This document shows positions 33,731 to 45,200 of a stretch of DNA of 64,000 nt, one piece after another. A program made the position numbers and the translations under genes. The stretch comes from Macropodus opercularis (Eukaryota; Chordata; Actinopteri; Anabantiformes; Osphronemidae): positions 16,954,001 to 17,018,000 of the forward strand of contig CM061098.1 in the NCBI GenBank assembly GCA_030770545.1. Direction: 5' to 3'. Numbering within the stretch: position 1 is the stretch's first letter; every line of letters starts with the position of its first letter. The notes beneath the pieces were generated by a model, which saw nothing but the letters and a program-made list of their open reading frames with translations, did not search any database and was not told the origin of the DNA.

Positions 33731-33882
33731 TCAATGCCTGATGTATGATGCATGTTCCGAAAATGAGAGATCAAGTGGAATGTGTCTGATGATGATTCGT
33801 GCAGATTATGTTTGCTATTCATGTATATAATGTTAAAGTTTTTTTCTTGCCCAGGGTACACAGGAGGACAAACAGGAGGGAT
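33731..33882 (+). promoter_or_regulatory. Region between env and 3' LTR with polypurine tract
   Basis: The purine-rich CAGGAGGACAAACAGGAGGG (33861-33880) lies two bases before the LTR and should prime plus-strand DNA. A strong acceptor-like sequence (TTTTTTTCTTGCCCAG, ending at 33854) lies just before it. No longer ORF was found in this gap. Confidence 0.7.
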
Positions 33883-34454
33883 TGTTAGAGGATATGGAGC
33901 ATAATCATTGTCCTCTCTGTGTTTGGTCCTGTCTGTGTCTCTGTGACCTGTAACCTTTTCTTGCTTTTACTTTTATAAACATGGAACGATTTATAGTATT
34001 AGAGGAGAGTGGTTTTACCACCTATGTCAGGAGGAGATTATGCAGACCACATTTTATTGCTTTACAGCTCCATAGGTATTTGACACCACATGGAGCTGTC
34101 CACTATCTTGCTATACCTGCATGCATCTTTTACGACTTGTAGTGTTTGGGAAAGGGGGTCTCAACCGCCTTCATCAAAGGAGGGAGCTTCACAACCTATG
34201 TATATGTTATCTACCATATATGGACTTGTCTTGTATTTTATTGCACCAGATGTAGAAGGAGTGACTTTCATACTGATCTCAATAAAGGACCCGTGTGCGA
34301 GAGAGGAGTTCGGAGTTCTCCAGCTGGCCACTAAGTTGTTGTGTTCAGAGAGGCTCCCCTCGTGCACGAGTAAAAGAAGCTGAGATTCTCGAGTTTGTCT
34401 TCATGTGTCAGGTGTCTCTGCGATTGTTTAAGTGTTGGCAGGTTGGACCCAACA
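33883..34454 (+). repeat. 3' LTR (572 bp)
   Basis: Same length and, as far as I can compare by eye, same sequence as the 5' LTR at 24807-25378. It carries AATAAA at 34281-34286. Confidence 0.95.
33981..34142 (+). CDS. Possible small ORF in the LTR U3 region
   Basis: 53 codons plus TAG, beginning MERFIVLEESG, with a basic YVRRRLCRPH stretch. It lies wholly upstream of the LTR polyadenylation signal and 126 bases downstream of a strong acceptor-like site (ending at 33854), so a spliced RNA could carry it. A 19-codon Cys-rich upstream ORF lies between the acceptor and this ATG. The same frame is present in the 5' LTR at 24905. No similarity is recognised. An ORF of this size can arise by chance. 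Confidence 0.2.
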   Translation: MERFIVLEESGFTTYVRRRLCRPHFIALQLHRYLTPHGAVHYLAIPACIFYDL

Positions 34455-34459
34455 AACGT
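34455..34459 (+). repeat. Target-site duplication, right copy (AACGT)
   Basis: Identical to 24802-24806. Confidence 0.9.
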
Positions 34460-37371
34460 GCATCAAATGACACATCCTGTATCAAGAAAAGCATGTTTCA
34501 GCACAGATTGTGATTTGTTGCACTTTACCAATGGCAAATCTTAGTTTTGTTTATTTGGAAGCAAGGTTGAAAACTAGATTTTCCATTTGAGTTGCCAAAT
34601 CAAACTCCAATAGACCTGGCTTCTGACTAAATGTGTTTCTCTGTGAATAAATCTATCCTGCTTGGCTGGTTGGTGGACTCTTAGCTCTGTTACACACCAT
34701 CTGTGCTTCAATTATCAAACGGCTTGTTTAAGCGTCCATGTGGAGCCTTGGTTCCCTGGAGCCAGGGTTTTTGCCTTTTGCTTTACAAATTGAGGGATAG
34801 TAAAGGTTGGGATGTCTTTCAAACACACACACACACACACACGCGCGCACATGCACACACACAGAGTAAGAGAGACATGATACAAATGTTTTGACTCTTT
34901 CAGAAAATCACCAGCTCCGACTTTCATCTTGGCTCAACATCCAATATTATAGTAGAATGAACATATTAATGTCTGAAGGAAAACTTGAAATTACATTTCT
35001 GTAACCCATAATGTAGCCAAATATGTCATGGTCCATATGCTCCTAAACACAAACACATCCTTTTATTCGTTCAGAGTGGATTTAAACTAAAGCTGTTGTA
35101 GGGTGGCTTATAAGAAATATTTATTGATTAACATTTTGGCTCAGCCAACGTGAACGTCAACAGCAACCTGTCAAGCAGTTATTGTAAACTGCAGATATTT
35201 TAATGCTGTGTGAAACATACATAATTGGGAAGAATTTTGAAAACTTCAAATGGGATGTTGCTACAGTACTACAATTGTAGTTACCATGAGCTACTGTTGC
35301 TAAGTAACTCAAAAGGGACATTTGGCTTCTCACAGAGGCACAACTTGGCAGCAGGCAAGACAGCGACTTGGTGTCCCAGGGCTGAAAAACCCGTGAACAG
35401 CAGTGACAATTTGCAGAATTTGCACCTCATCCTCACAGAGAGCTGCCTACACCCGTTGGTCCGTGAACGCCTCACAACCACACACTGAGGACACGCTCTG
35501 TTCTGTCCTTACAGTGGCTTAATGAAGAAACAATCCATCATAACTAGCAGTGTAGTCGTTGAGCTTGATGGTGAACCATCTAGAACACGTCAGCCATACA
35601 AACCGATTGATTGGCAGGTCGTTAATGCAGCTGTGCATCCTGTGTGTGTGTGTCTAACTCTGACAGGAGCAGGGCAAAGCAGTAAACACTGTAACTTATT
35701 AAATACTTGTCACACACAACAACAGTAAAAGATGTCTTCAGGTTGAGATACTGATCATTTCAAAGGTTTGAATTTTGCATTTGAAGGTTGGAAACTGATT
35801 TTTTGGAATGACGTTAAAATTACATAAACACCTTTATGATACTGTACGATGTCTTCGTCACACTGGCTCTTAAATATGTGCTTTGTTTGTATGTGAAAGT
35901 AATGATAAGTCAGATTTCATGTAAATCTATCCCAAACAATGTTTCTTTCTACCTCTTCCCTGCTTTTAACTGAGCTTATGAGAAACATTTTAGTGACACA
36001 GAAATATTTTAATACTGGTGATTGCAGCTTTGACATCGGCTTACGTTACTTTCACCTTCTACTATTTATGATTTAATATAAACAGTATTTGTTTACATCA
36101 ACATTAAACATTTAGTAATGTATTTGTCAACAAACGCATTAGTGGAGGCTGTTGTATTAATGAGTAGTGTACTAAAAACACAGGAAAAGACAGTTTAGAT
36201 GTGTTATGTTTTAAGATGGGGATAGAATTACTGAAATAAATATGAAGAGAAAACACACTGATTGTTTTCATGGAGTTGCCTTCCATCCTGTAATGCTGTG
36301 ATGCTGTAATCTCATCTCTCTCTTGTTTTAATTGCAGCCCTGCATGTCCAGACCTGAAGGTAATAATGTAAATGAGGTAAGTTATAAAACACCAGTAAAA
36401 CAAGAGATGCTTGGATTCATTGTATACAACAATACGTGACATGTTTTTAACGTCTTCTTTATTTTTCCCTTGTCTTCAGTACCTGACTTTTTCCGTGTAA
36501 TGTGAATGTCGGCTGCTCTTCCGTTGGTCTGTTCTCTCTGGAAGAGCTTCCCACCATGGGAAGTAATAACTTGAGCAATAATACATCTGTGTCCACTCCA
36601 ACGACAAATCAGAGGAAGGATCTGTGGAGAGTTTGCTAAGGAGATTTCTCTTTAGTTCCTCTCAATCAAAACACATTTTCCTCTAGTGATGACATCAGAG
36701 GCCGGTTGGAGGGAGATGAGTGTCCATCCACTCCAGCTGGTTGTAGTGAAAAGGGATTTGAGCGCTACTCAACTGAGACCCAGTCATTCAGTCCTGTGAA
36801 CAACAATGCTTCTGCTCGGTCCAGTATGAGTCATTTGGATGCATCCAAACGCTCAGGGCCACATAGCATGGTCAGTACTTGTTGTGTTTGTTGGCAGTAA
36901 AGAGCAAACAGCAGTTTGTTTGTGTGCTGTGTAAACTGTGTACAGTATTCCACAATCTGACATGTCGTGCTTTTCAGACACGCTGACTTTACTTGGCTTT
37001 AAAGTAGAACATACCAACATGGGTGAAACTGTCTGCATGGCAGCTTATCATTACTACAACCACTCCCTGATCCTAAGGACTTTATTGTCCTGCACAGAAA
37101 TAATAATGATAAAAATGTCTTTATATTCTACTTTGAAAAGCTGAGAATCCCTTGTCATAGAATCCAACTGCATCACTGTTTGCCAGTGTGGTGTGTAGAT
37201 ACATTCCACACATGTAGTTCATGATGCAGACTGACTAACCAGGTGTGTGAAACGAATGGAGCTATTAAACATCACATATGTGCTGTGTGCTCGCTAAAAC
37301 ACAGCCTGATTTTCATTTCTGATTCAACACTGTTGCTTTCTCTGGGTTTGCATGTTGTCCACGCCTCTGCA
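34460..37371. other. Gene-free stretch
   Basis: No supportable gene. A CA-type microsatellite lies at 34820-34862 and a short TG run at 35641-35650. Confidence 0.5.
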
Positions 37372-37545
37372 TGGCGTCGCTCCCTACGCATCAGCTTCCT
37401 CCCACCGTCCAGAGACTTGCAGTCAGGTTCATTTGAGACTCTGAGTGGTTGTTTGTCTGTGATGGACCGGTGACCAGATGTCAGCTGGGATAGGCTGCAG
37501 CACACTCGCAACCCTTATGAGTATAAAGCAGGAGATAAGCATTTT
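37372..37545 (+). repeat. Teleost dispersed repeat fragment, copy 3
   Basis: CTTCCTCCCACCGTCCAGAG, GTGGTTGTTTGTCTGTGATG, GACCGGTGACCAG, then ATGTCAGCTGGGATAGGCTG CAGCACACTCGCAACCCTTA (two adjoining runs) match the consensus I remember for the family also seen at 8931-9030 and 12481-12630. This is its most complete copy here. Confidence 0.7.
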
Positions 37546-40500
37546 AAGAAAATTGGGCCTGTGGTGCCGCATCTCCACAAAAAGCAGATTTGGCCAGGCA
37601 GTGGATATGTTTTATGAAAAGGACAAGGCCTGCACAGAATATCTGAACCTCGGAAATATATTATTTCTCAGTGTTGATTAAAGAAAGTAGCTTTACATCC
37701 TCCCTGCACAACTGAAGCCAAATAGGCCAACAGCCAGCTGAGAGGTAACCTTTGTCAGAGCACATTCCATTAATAAGAAAAGCTTATTACACACCCAGGG
37801 TTTACCTTAATGGGAAATGTGTCGTGTTAACACAATTATTAGACTGACTTCTTACATTAGCAGCTGTACGACAGCGCTCGCCTCTGTTCCTCCTGCTAAA
37901 GCCGATTGAAATGTGCAATACTGAATAATAAATTCACCTTTTTGCACAGTGACCGGTGTCAGCACTGTTTCTGTGAGTGTGTCTGTTATGTGTGTGTGGC
38001 AGCTGACTTTAAGCTGAGGCTTTAGCAGAGGTGCACAAATGTGTGTTAGATATAATACGTTCATCATTTACATTCACACTTGTGTGGACGTTATTACTAT
38101 TAAAACACATGGTTCAGATGGTTGTTAAGTTTGTCACAAGTTCATCTCCAGGCAGACAGAGTTTAAACGGAGGCAAAAGTCCAAGTGCAAAAAGGGAAAA
38201 GGTCGACAGGGTTATACAGACAGAATGTAAACTAAATGGAGTAAACGATCAAACAAATGTCTTTAACTACTGTTGCGCCTTTATGTGTCCTGTGAAGATG
38301 AACACAAAGCAGCAGTGCGTTCACCTACTATATGTATGAACCGTGGAGGAGGAACAATCAGATAAATAAAAGGACGTCAGGATGAAACGTGTTGAAGGGA
38401 CCAGATGGTCACAAAACTGTCCTGGAAACAGAAATGGATGAGAATCAGATTTAAAGTAATGAGAGAGACGTTTATGCCAGAGTTCATAGAAAACAAGAGT
38501 AACATGCAGGCTCTCGACGTTTGTGTAGGTGAAAAGGCAGTTTCACTAAAGAGTGTATTGGATTTTCTATATGGCCTTTGAAGGGAGAAATTGTGGCTCT
38601 AAAAACACTTGTTATCGACCAACTGACAAAAGCAACTTTTCAGTTACTCCATTTTTGTTGTGAAATCATCCTGACAAATCCTATAACTGTTTTAACAAGC
38701 CAATGAGCCATTGGCTCAAACTGTTGTATAAAAAAAAGTTGAGATGCTAAAGATGACGTGTGGCTTTGTCCTGCTTCCCTCAATACAAAGCTAATCGATC
38801 TGTGGGGTTGTAGTTTAGCAGACAACAAATTTGAATGCTTCAGTTCAAGATAACCACCAAATGAACACGTTCATGTGATGTCGGAAGTGGAAAGTCATTG
38901 TTCAATTATTGTTGGTGTGGTTGCTCATTTACTTCTGACCAGAAGCAGAAGTATCAAGGCTGAGTCAGTGGTTGGGGTTTGAACAGCTGACAACCCGCGG
39001 GTTCAAATTTGCAACGTGTTATGCAAATGAGGACAACACATGAATACAATTAAACAGGTACATTCCTTCACCTGAACTGTGAATCGCTTTAGGATGCACG
39101 TCATGCAAACAAGCCCGTTAAAAAGAAAAGTGTTTTCTTTCACAAGGCTGTTTAGTTTCCTCTTGGATTAACATCCAGTGATATGACACTGATATGTTCA
39201 ACTACAGTGTCCAGAAACATTTTGTCTGTTACAGACGGGCCAGGTCACGTGCAGTCCGCCTGCTGAAAAGGGAACCAGAACCTAAATCCAACAGCAGGAC
39301 ACGACTGCCATGAAAGCCTGCAAATGGAGAGGAAGGAACAATAACGTGTAGCCAGTCGTCTGCTGACGCTGGGTTTTGTTCCCATCATTAGCGGTCTCTC
39401 CTCCATCTTTTACGTCTGCTGCTGTATGTTCAGTGTGTGGAGCAGCGTCGTTAGAGGAAGTGATTCCTTAAACCGTCTTTACTGAAGCAAACCTGTAATA
39501 ATCAGTTTTACACAGCGTGATAAAATGATCGTCCGACGCACAGCGTGATTTCCCTCCTGATCCATTGCCCCTGTGATAACGAAAGTAAGGAATTTGCACA
39601 GAATGAATTGATCTGTCATTAATAGGAACCTTGCTGCATCTCTTTTAGGGTTTTCTCTGCCAGTGTGTTGACAGGAGTCACAATGAACTCATTTCTCACA
39701 GGAGCTTTACAACCTTTGAATAATCCTTTATTTGAGCTCAAATCCAGATGTTTCCACTCATTTTCATTACATATTTGTCTATTTCGACTGCACTGCTTAG
39801 AGAACCATTTAGGCAACAGGCTGTGGGTGGATGCATCAGGCCAGCGTGGTACGTGGACAGAGCTTTACCGTATGGAACAATCTGAGACTCACCTACACAT
39901 TAAGTGTATTCAACACTGTGCACTATCTCGTTTTCATCCACTAAGATGTAACTAAATCAGATGTAACCAAAATGTTTATTATTTCATGTTAGACATTAGG
40001 GAGAAATGTTGCTACTAAACTTGTGTTCAGGTCTTTTATTGTTCTTGTGTGCTTGTTGTGCTTTATTGATGCCGTCAGATGAGAGAGAATTGTTTTTTAA
40101 TGCATTCATTTGTGGTGGCGATGACCGGCTGCGTACCAGTTGCCATCTGGATGTAACTGAACAGTTCTGCCTACAGTGACAAATTGGCTGAGGCAGTGTC
40201 CCGTGTTTGGGTCGTCTCTCACATATTGTTCAGTGGTTTTGCCTTGTCCTGTCATGTAGCAGTGAGCCGCAGTGGAAATGAGCCTCTGATTGTTCTGTGG
40301 TTTTAATCCCCCAAAGTTATGTCGCCCACCGCAGCTCAGCGCTGTGCTTCAGTGCTTCCACACACACGGATGAACTGCTGATTGTACTTCCACTTTCAGA
40401 TGGATCAACCCTAATCTAAGCACATATGCGGTGAAGGGGGAACTTTTTACCCCACTCCAGAAAGTTGGGATTCCACTAAACACTCATCTGTTCTCTTAAC

Positions 40501-41130
40501 ACAGACTCATTAAATCTGACGGAACTATAATATATTCCTCTTGCTCATCTGATCTGCAGAGAAGAACAGAAAGAACCACAGAAACACATTTTAACTGTAC
40601 ATGTCTGAGCTCATTACAACTACTCCACAGTTTATTTTACCTGAAAGCTAAATCTCACAAGCAGAGCTTTATCTTTAGTCCAAAACCTTGGATAATAATC
40701 AGATTAGTAAAATGTTAATTTAGAATTTAGAATTCACGGGCGACCACACCACCCACTGGTCTGCCAGGTCTTCATAGCGAAAAAAAAAATCATTTGTCTG
40801 CCTCTCAGAGGACTGTCTGTGCAAACATTGCGTGGCCTGTCAAGTCCTTGTCCTTGGACGTCTTTTCTAATATTGTCCCATTTGCTTTTGTTTACAAATG
40901 ATGTTTCTTGGATTGAAGTCTTCACCTAACATAACCTGGCCTGCTTCAGGAGATGCAACGTTCTCATTTGTGTCCAGCCCCTGTTTTCTGTCTGACCTTG
41001 TGATGTCACGTTCTCCCACTTAGCAATCGGTGGTTTCAGCTCTTGCTAATTTCCTGTTTAGTTTGGTATTTAAGCTCCATGTTCTTGTCCTTGGTTCGTT
41101 GATGTTATGTGACCATGTCCATGTCACCGG

Positions 41131-41160
41131 GTGATACCTCGTGATACCTCGTGATACCTG
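41131..41160 (+). repeat. Minisatellite, three copies of a 10-mer
   Basis: Three tandem copies of GTGATACCTC, the last ending in G. Confidence 0.95.
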
Positions 41161-42147
41161 CGTGTGGAGAACCTCGGCCTGGTCCTGCCATGACACACGC
41201 GTTAGGTATTTCAGGTCTCGTCTGCCTGTTCAGACTTTTATATCTTGTCATAGTTGAGAGTTATTTCCTACATCTGTCTTGTCCATCTGTAGGTTTCAAT
41301 GCCTGGATGTTTTTTTTGTTCATCTGTGTCATCTATTTGTAGCAAACAAATGAATTCCCATTTTTCTTGAACTTGTTTCATATGTCTGAAAAACGAATAA
41401 AACATCCCTCGTTCATTTTTAAAATCTGTGTTGTGTACCACATATTCAGCAGGTGACAACAAGCAAATGTAGCTGATCACAGGTTTAGCATTTTTATTTT
41501 ATTGAACATTGTCAAAAACTGGATAATGTGACTTGATGGCGTGATGCTTTCTGACCCTCTCATTTGGCCTCATTAGCGTATCAGTGCTGACTGACTGAAT
41601 CTGGGAGAGCCTGTTGATACGGCTTGTGGAATGAAGTGCAGATTCTCGTCTCTGGATTCCTCTGGATCCTGGTCTGTCAGGTCTTCTTTGACCGGTGACC
41701 ATCTGAATTATTGCTGTAACATTAACATACTAATGGCTATAACAGATATAAGACACTGCCACTTCATTCTGCCATGAACGAGTCATTGTCATCATCTCAC
41801 GAGATCTTGGTACCACTGTGGTCTTCAGTTTCTCCTCCAATCCCCAGCGTCTCTGAGAGGTGATTATATTTTAAGGCCATAAATTACGTTAATCCAGCGT
41901 ATCACTAGTTCTGCCAATATCTGAGGTAAATCATTTTTTCATCCCCTGGCCAAGAGTTTAATGACTTGAATTTTAAGTTGTTTTGTTGGCTGTCGTATTT
42001 ATTTATGCCTTTCTAACTGAATGCGTGCTTATGTGTTCACTCTTCTACTGTATGTGTGTTTCTGTTTGACGATGAAAACGATATTAATCAAATTCTCATA
42101 ACAGATGCCCAGCATCAAAGCAGCAGAATCTCCTCACTACAAATCAA

Positions 42148-42220
42148 TTGTGTGTGTGTGTGTGCGTGTGTGTGTGTGTGGGGGGGGGGGTGTGTGTGTG
42201 GGTGGGGGAGGGGGGGGGTT
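42148..42220 (+). repeat. (TG)n with long G runs, quadruplex-prone
   Basis: A TG repeat is broken by a run of ten G, then GGG, five G, and nine G within about 70 bases. Four G runs of three or more in this space satisfy the usual G-quadruplex pattern on the plus strand. Confidence 0.9.
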
Positions 42221-45200
42221 GTACTGCCTTCAGCCCCAAAATGAAATTATAATTAGAATCAATGACTCACGCCGAAAGTCCTCATAGTCTCTACTGGGAC
42301 AGTAGATTGGCCAGCGTACAGTCTGTTCTCCATGCTCACACACGTGCACAGCGTCGCATCGTAGCTTTGGAACAGAAAACAAAGGATTCGTGGCTTTTCC
42401 CCACTTGGTTGAGTTGCAATATGGAACAGAGTGTTTCACCGCCTATAAATCAGTCCTTTAAATCTAATGGAGACACTATTGCTTCCAGCACAAAACCTTG
42501 TTTAGCGTTCAGCAAAGCAGATTTTAAGTTTGGTTTATGTTGATGCTCTAAAGATACCATTAATTTCTCTGCAGCGAGTGCATGACCCTGCTCAAAATAT
42601 ACTGACTACTTCACCTGTAAATCATCTGCAACATTCCTGTGTGTGAGACATTGTGAAATCAGGCTTCTGTGCACATTTTTCTTGTGAAGGTGTAAAACCT
42701 TCAACCACATTAGTCACGTTTAGTGGATGTTTTTCGATCCTGTGCTGCTTTTCTTAGCCTACATTCAGCATTTGCTTTTCTGTTTCCATTGCAACTCACC
42801 ACGGAAGTAAACAGAGGGAATTGTTTTGAATCTGGGAATTAGGACTCAATGAACAATAAATGTTAATGAATCTCCAGAGTCGGTAGATGTTGTCTGATGC
42901 AGCCACTCTGAAACTGGTTGACAGCAGAATCTGATGGGAGCAGAGGCCGTGAGATCAACGGAACACAGCCAGGACGAGAGCACGGACGCTGACCCTCGGA
43001 CGGTGGGGGTCAAGTCCATACAACAAAAAACTCAAAAGATAACAATTAAAGCAGGGAGGGGAAAACTACTTTCATTATCCTTGAATTCTCTGCCCCAAGG
43101 CATCCTGGGAACAAACCACTTCATTGTGACAGATTGATGTGGTTTGGTCTTGTCTCTGTCCGTGTTTTGTCATTTCCTGGTTTTTGTTCTCTGGTTAATC
43201 GTCTGTTTCACCTGTGTTTCGTGTTTCATGTCCTGTTTCAGTTTGTTGCCCTGTGTGTCCATCACTACTTGTTACGTCTGCGTGTCCCTGTCTCATATGT
43301 CAGTCGGTGGATGTGTTAAGCCTTCCGTTATTTTCAATGTTAATTTCCTGCCTGAATCTCGCAATGATTTTCAGTTTGTACTTTTACCGAGTGTTATTAT
43401 TTCCTGTCTTTAATGATTAAACATTTACTATTTCCGTACGTCTTGTGTGGGTCGTGCATATGGATGCAGTCAGTCTCTGTCGTAGTCAGTCTTAGAGTTT
43501 GTAACAAGTTTGACTACATGTTTTTTAACATTCACCAGTCTTACATTCAGTGAGTTCCAATTCGTTGTCCAGGTCTAAAAACACAATGTGGCACAAAGAA
43601 AGTTAATCCACAATGTCTCACTTCCAAAATACTAACATTGGAAAAACACGGGCAGAACACGAGATCCATTCATGATGCTTGGCTTGGTTCTAAAACATGA
43701 ACGATCATGATACTTGGCTTGGTCAGAACCATAAACTCTCTTGGTCTTGTTGCTCAGCAGCTTGAGACCTTGCAGGCTTCCTCAATCTAACAGGTAAATC
43801 GGTAGAGGGAGCAAACGGAGGCGGCAACGAAGATGGAAGAGAGAGAAAATAAAATAAAAGCTACCGATACTGCAATTTTGCAGGTAAGCACTTTGGAAAA
43901 CGTACATGACGAACTCTGACTGCTCTTCATTTAAGCTACACATTAGAGTTTCTCTATAAAGCATTTTAATCACAGCAATTTCACAGTTGTTTTTATGGCC
44001 AGTGTGAACAGAAGGGTCGGTCACATGGACATGGACTTAAACCTCAGTGTTCATAAAGGCGTTTGCAGTGTTGCAATTTCTGAAATTGGTGCCACTACTC
44101 TGCAAATTTTATCCGCTCTCTGTCGTACACCAGCTGCTGTTGATCGCTTGCCAGTTTTCATATGCATGTGCAGTAAGACAGAGCAGGAAAAACACAAATA
44201 AAATAAAGTGGGGTAAATAGTTTTCACTCAGCTGTGAGGTTTGGCCTTAGTGGAACAATGAATGATAGCTATTTGTCTAGGCTAAAAACATATGCATGTC
44301 TTGACAGAAGTTCACCAGGGCTACCGTCTTTGAACGTCTCACGAGAGGAAGGCTGCATGGGAATATCTGCTGAGTGGCTCTGACAGGTTCAGCTATGAGT
44401 CAGTAGAATTGCTAACCCTCAGCCTACGAGCCGCTGCAGGCTCTCACTGTGTGATAAAACTGTCTGTGTCTGAGATTATGTGTTATTGTGTATGATAAAG
44501 TGTCTTCGAAGAGACATCAGCACCTAGATAAAGAAGCCCAGTCACAGTCCCCTCTGTAATCCTTCGCTTTGTGTCAGATGAATGATGCTTTCCTTCTCTT
44601 CTTTTTCTGTCTTTGTCAATATTTGACGTGCTTGAAATCACTGTTTGTTGTTTCCACAAAAGAGATTTCTTCCGTCAACAAAGAGAAAAGAATTAGATGG
44701 TTTACAAATGTAGAGCCAAAATGCTTTCTGGAGCAGCGGTGCAGTAGCACTGAGGGATCTGCCAGTGGCACAGCAGAGAGCCAAGTGTCTGCCTGTGTGA
44801 GTGTGTACGAGCTGTTACGTGTGTGCACTTTATCAAAAGGACCTAATGGTTGAAGTAACATTCACCCCAGAGGTGGAGGACGGAGCCCTTCCTTTGAGCT
44901 GCTGTCGCCTGGGCCATGTTGTTTCATTCGTTTTTTAATCGAAGCCTTATATTGTCTAAAGATTGAACAGAGATGCAAAACACGGCCTTTATAAATCTGC
45001 ATGAACGGGACTGATGACAGCGGATAACAGCCTTGTTTTCATTTGGGAATCCGACTATTGTTTTAGGACAGACGTAATTGTAAACGTCTTTACTAGTGGT
45101 GAATCACTAAAACCACGTTTTGGTTTGTTTTTCCACGCAAAGTCACCTGTTCATCCAAAATGAATGAGCTCAGATTAACTATTTTATACTGACAATTCAA

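Larger units (their letters stand above)
24807..34454 (+). mobile_element. Full-length, apparently young endogenous retrovirus
   Basis: A 9,648-bp provirus: 5' LTR, tRNA-Phe primer-binding site, structured leader, gag, pro, pol, env, polypurine tract, 3' LTR. It is flanked by the 5-bp duplication AACGT. The LTRs are equal in length and I found no difference between them, and all four main genes are open, so integration was recent on an evolutionary scale. Polymerase and Env features are gammaretrovirus-like. gag, pro, pol and env all start in the same reading frame, separated by stops TGA (27827), TGA (28814) and TAG (31934). An extra domain sits between protease and reverse transcriptase. 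The provirus lies about 17 kb beyond the 3' end of irf2, in convergent orientation to it. Confidence 0.97.
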
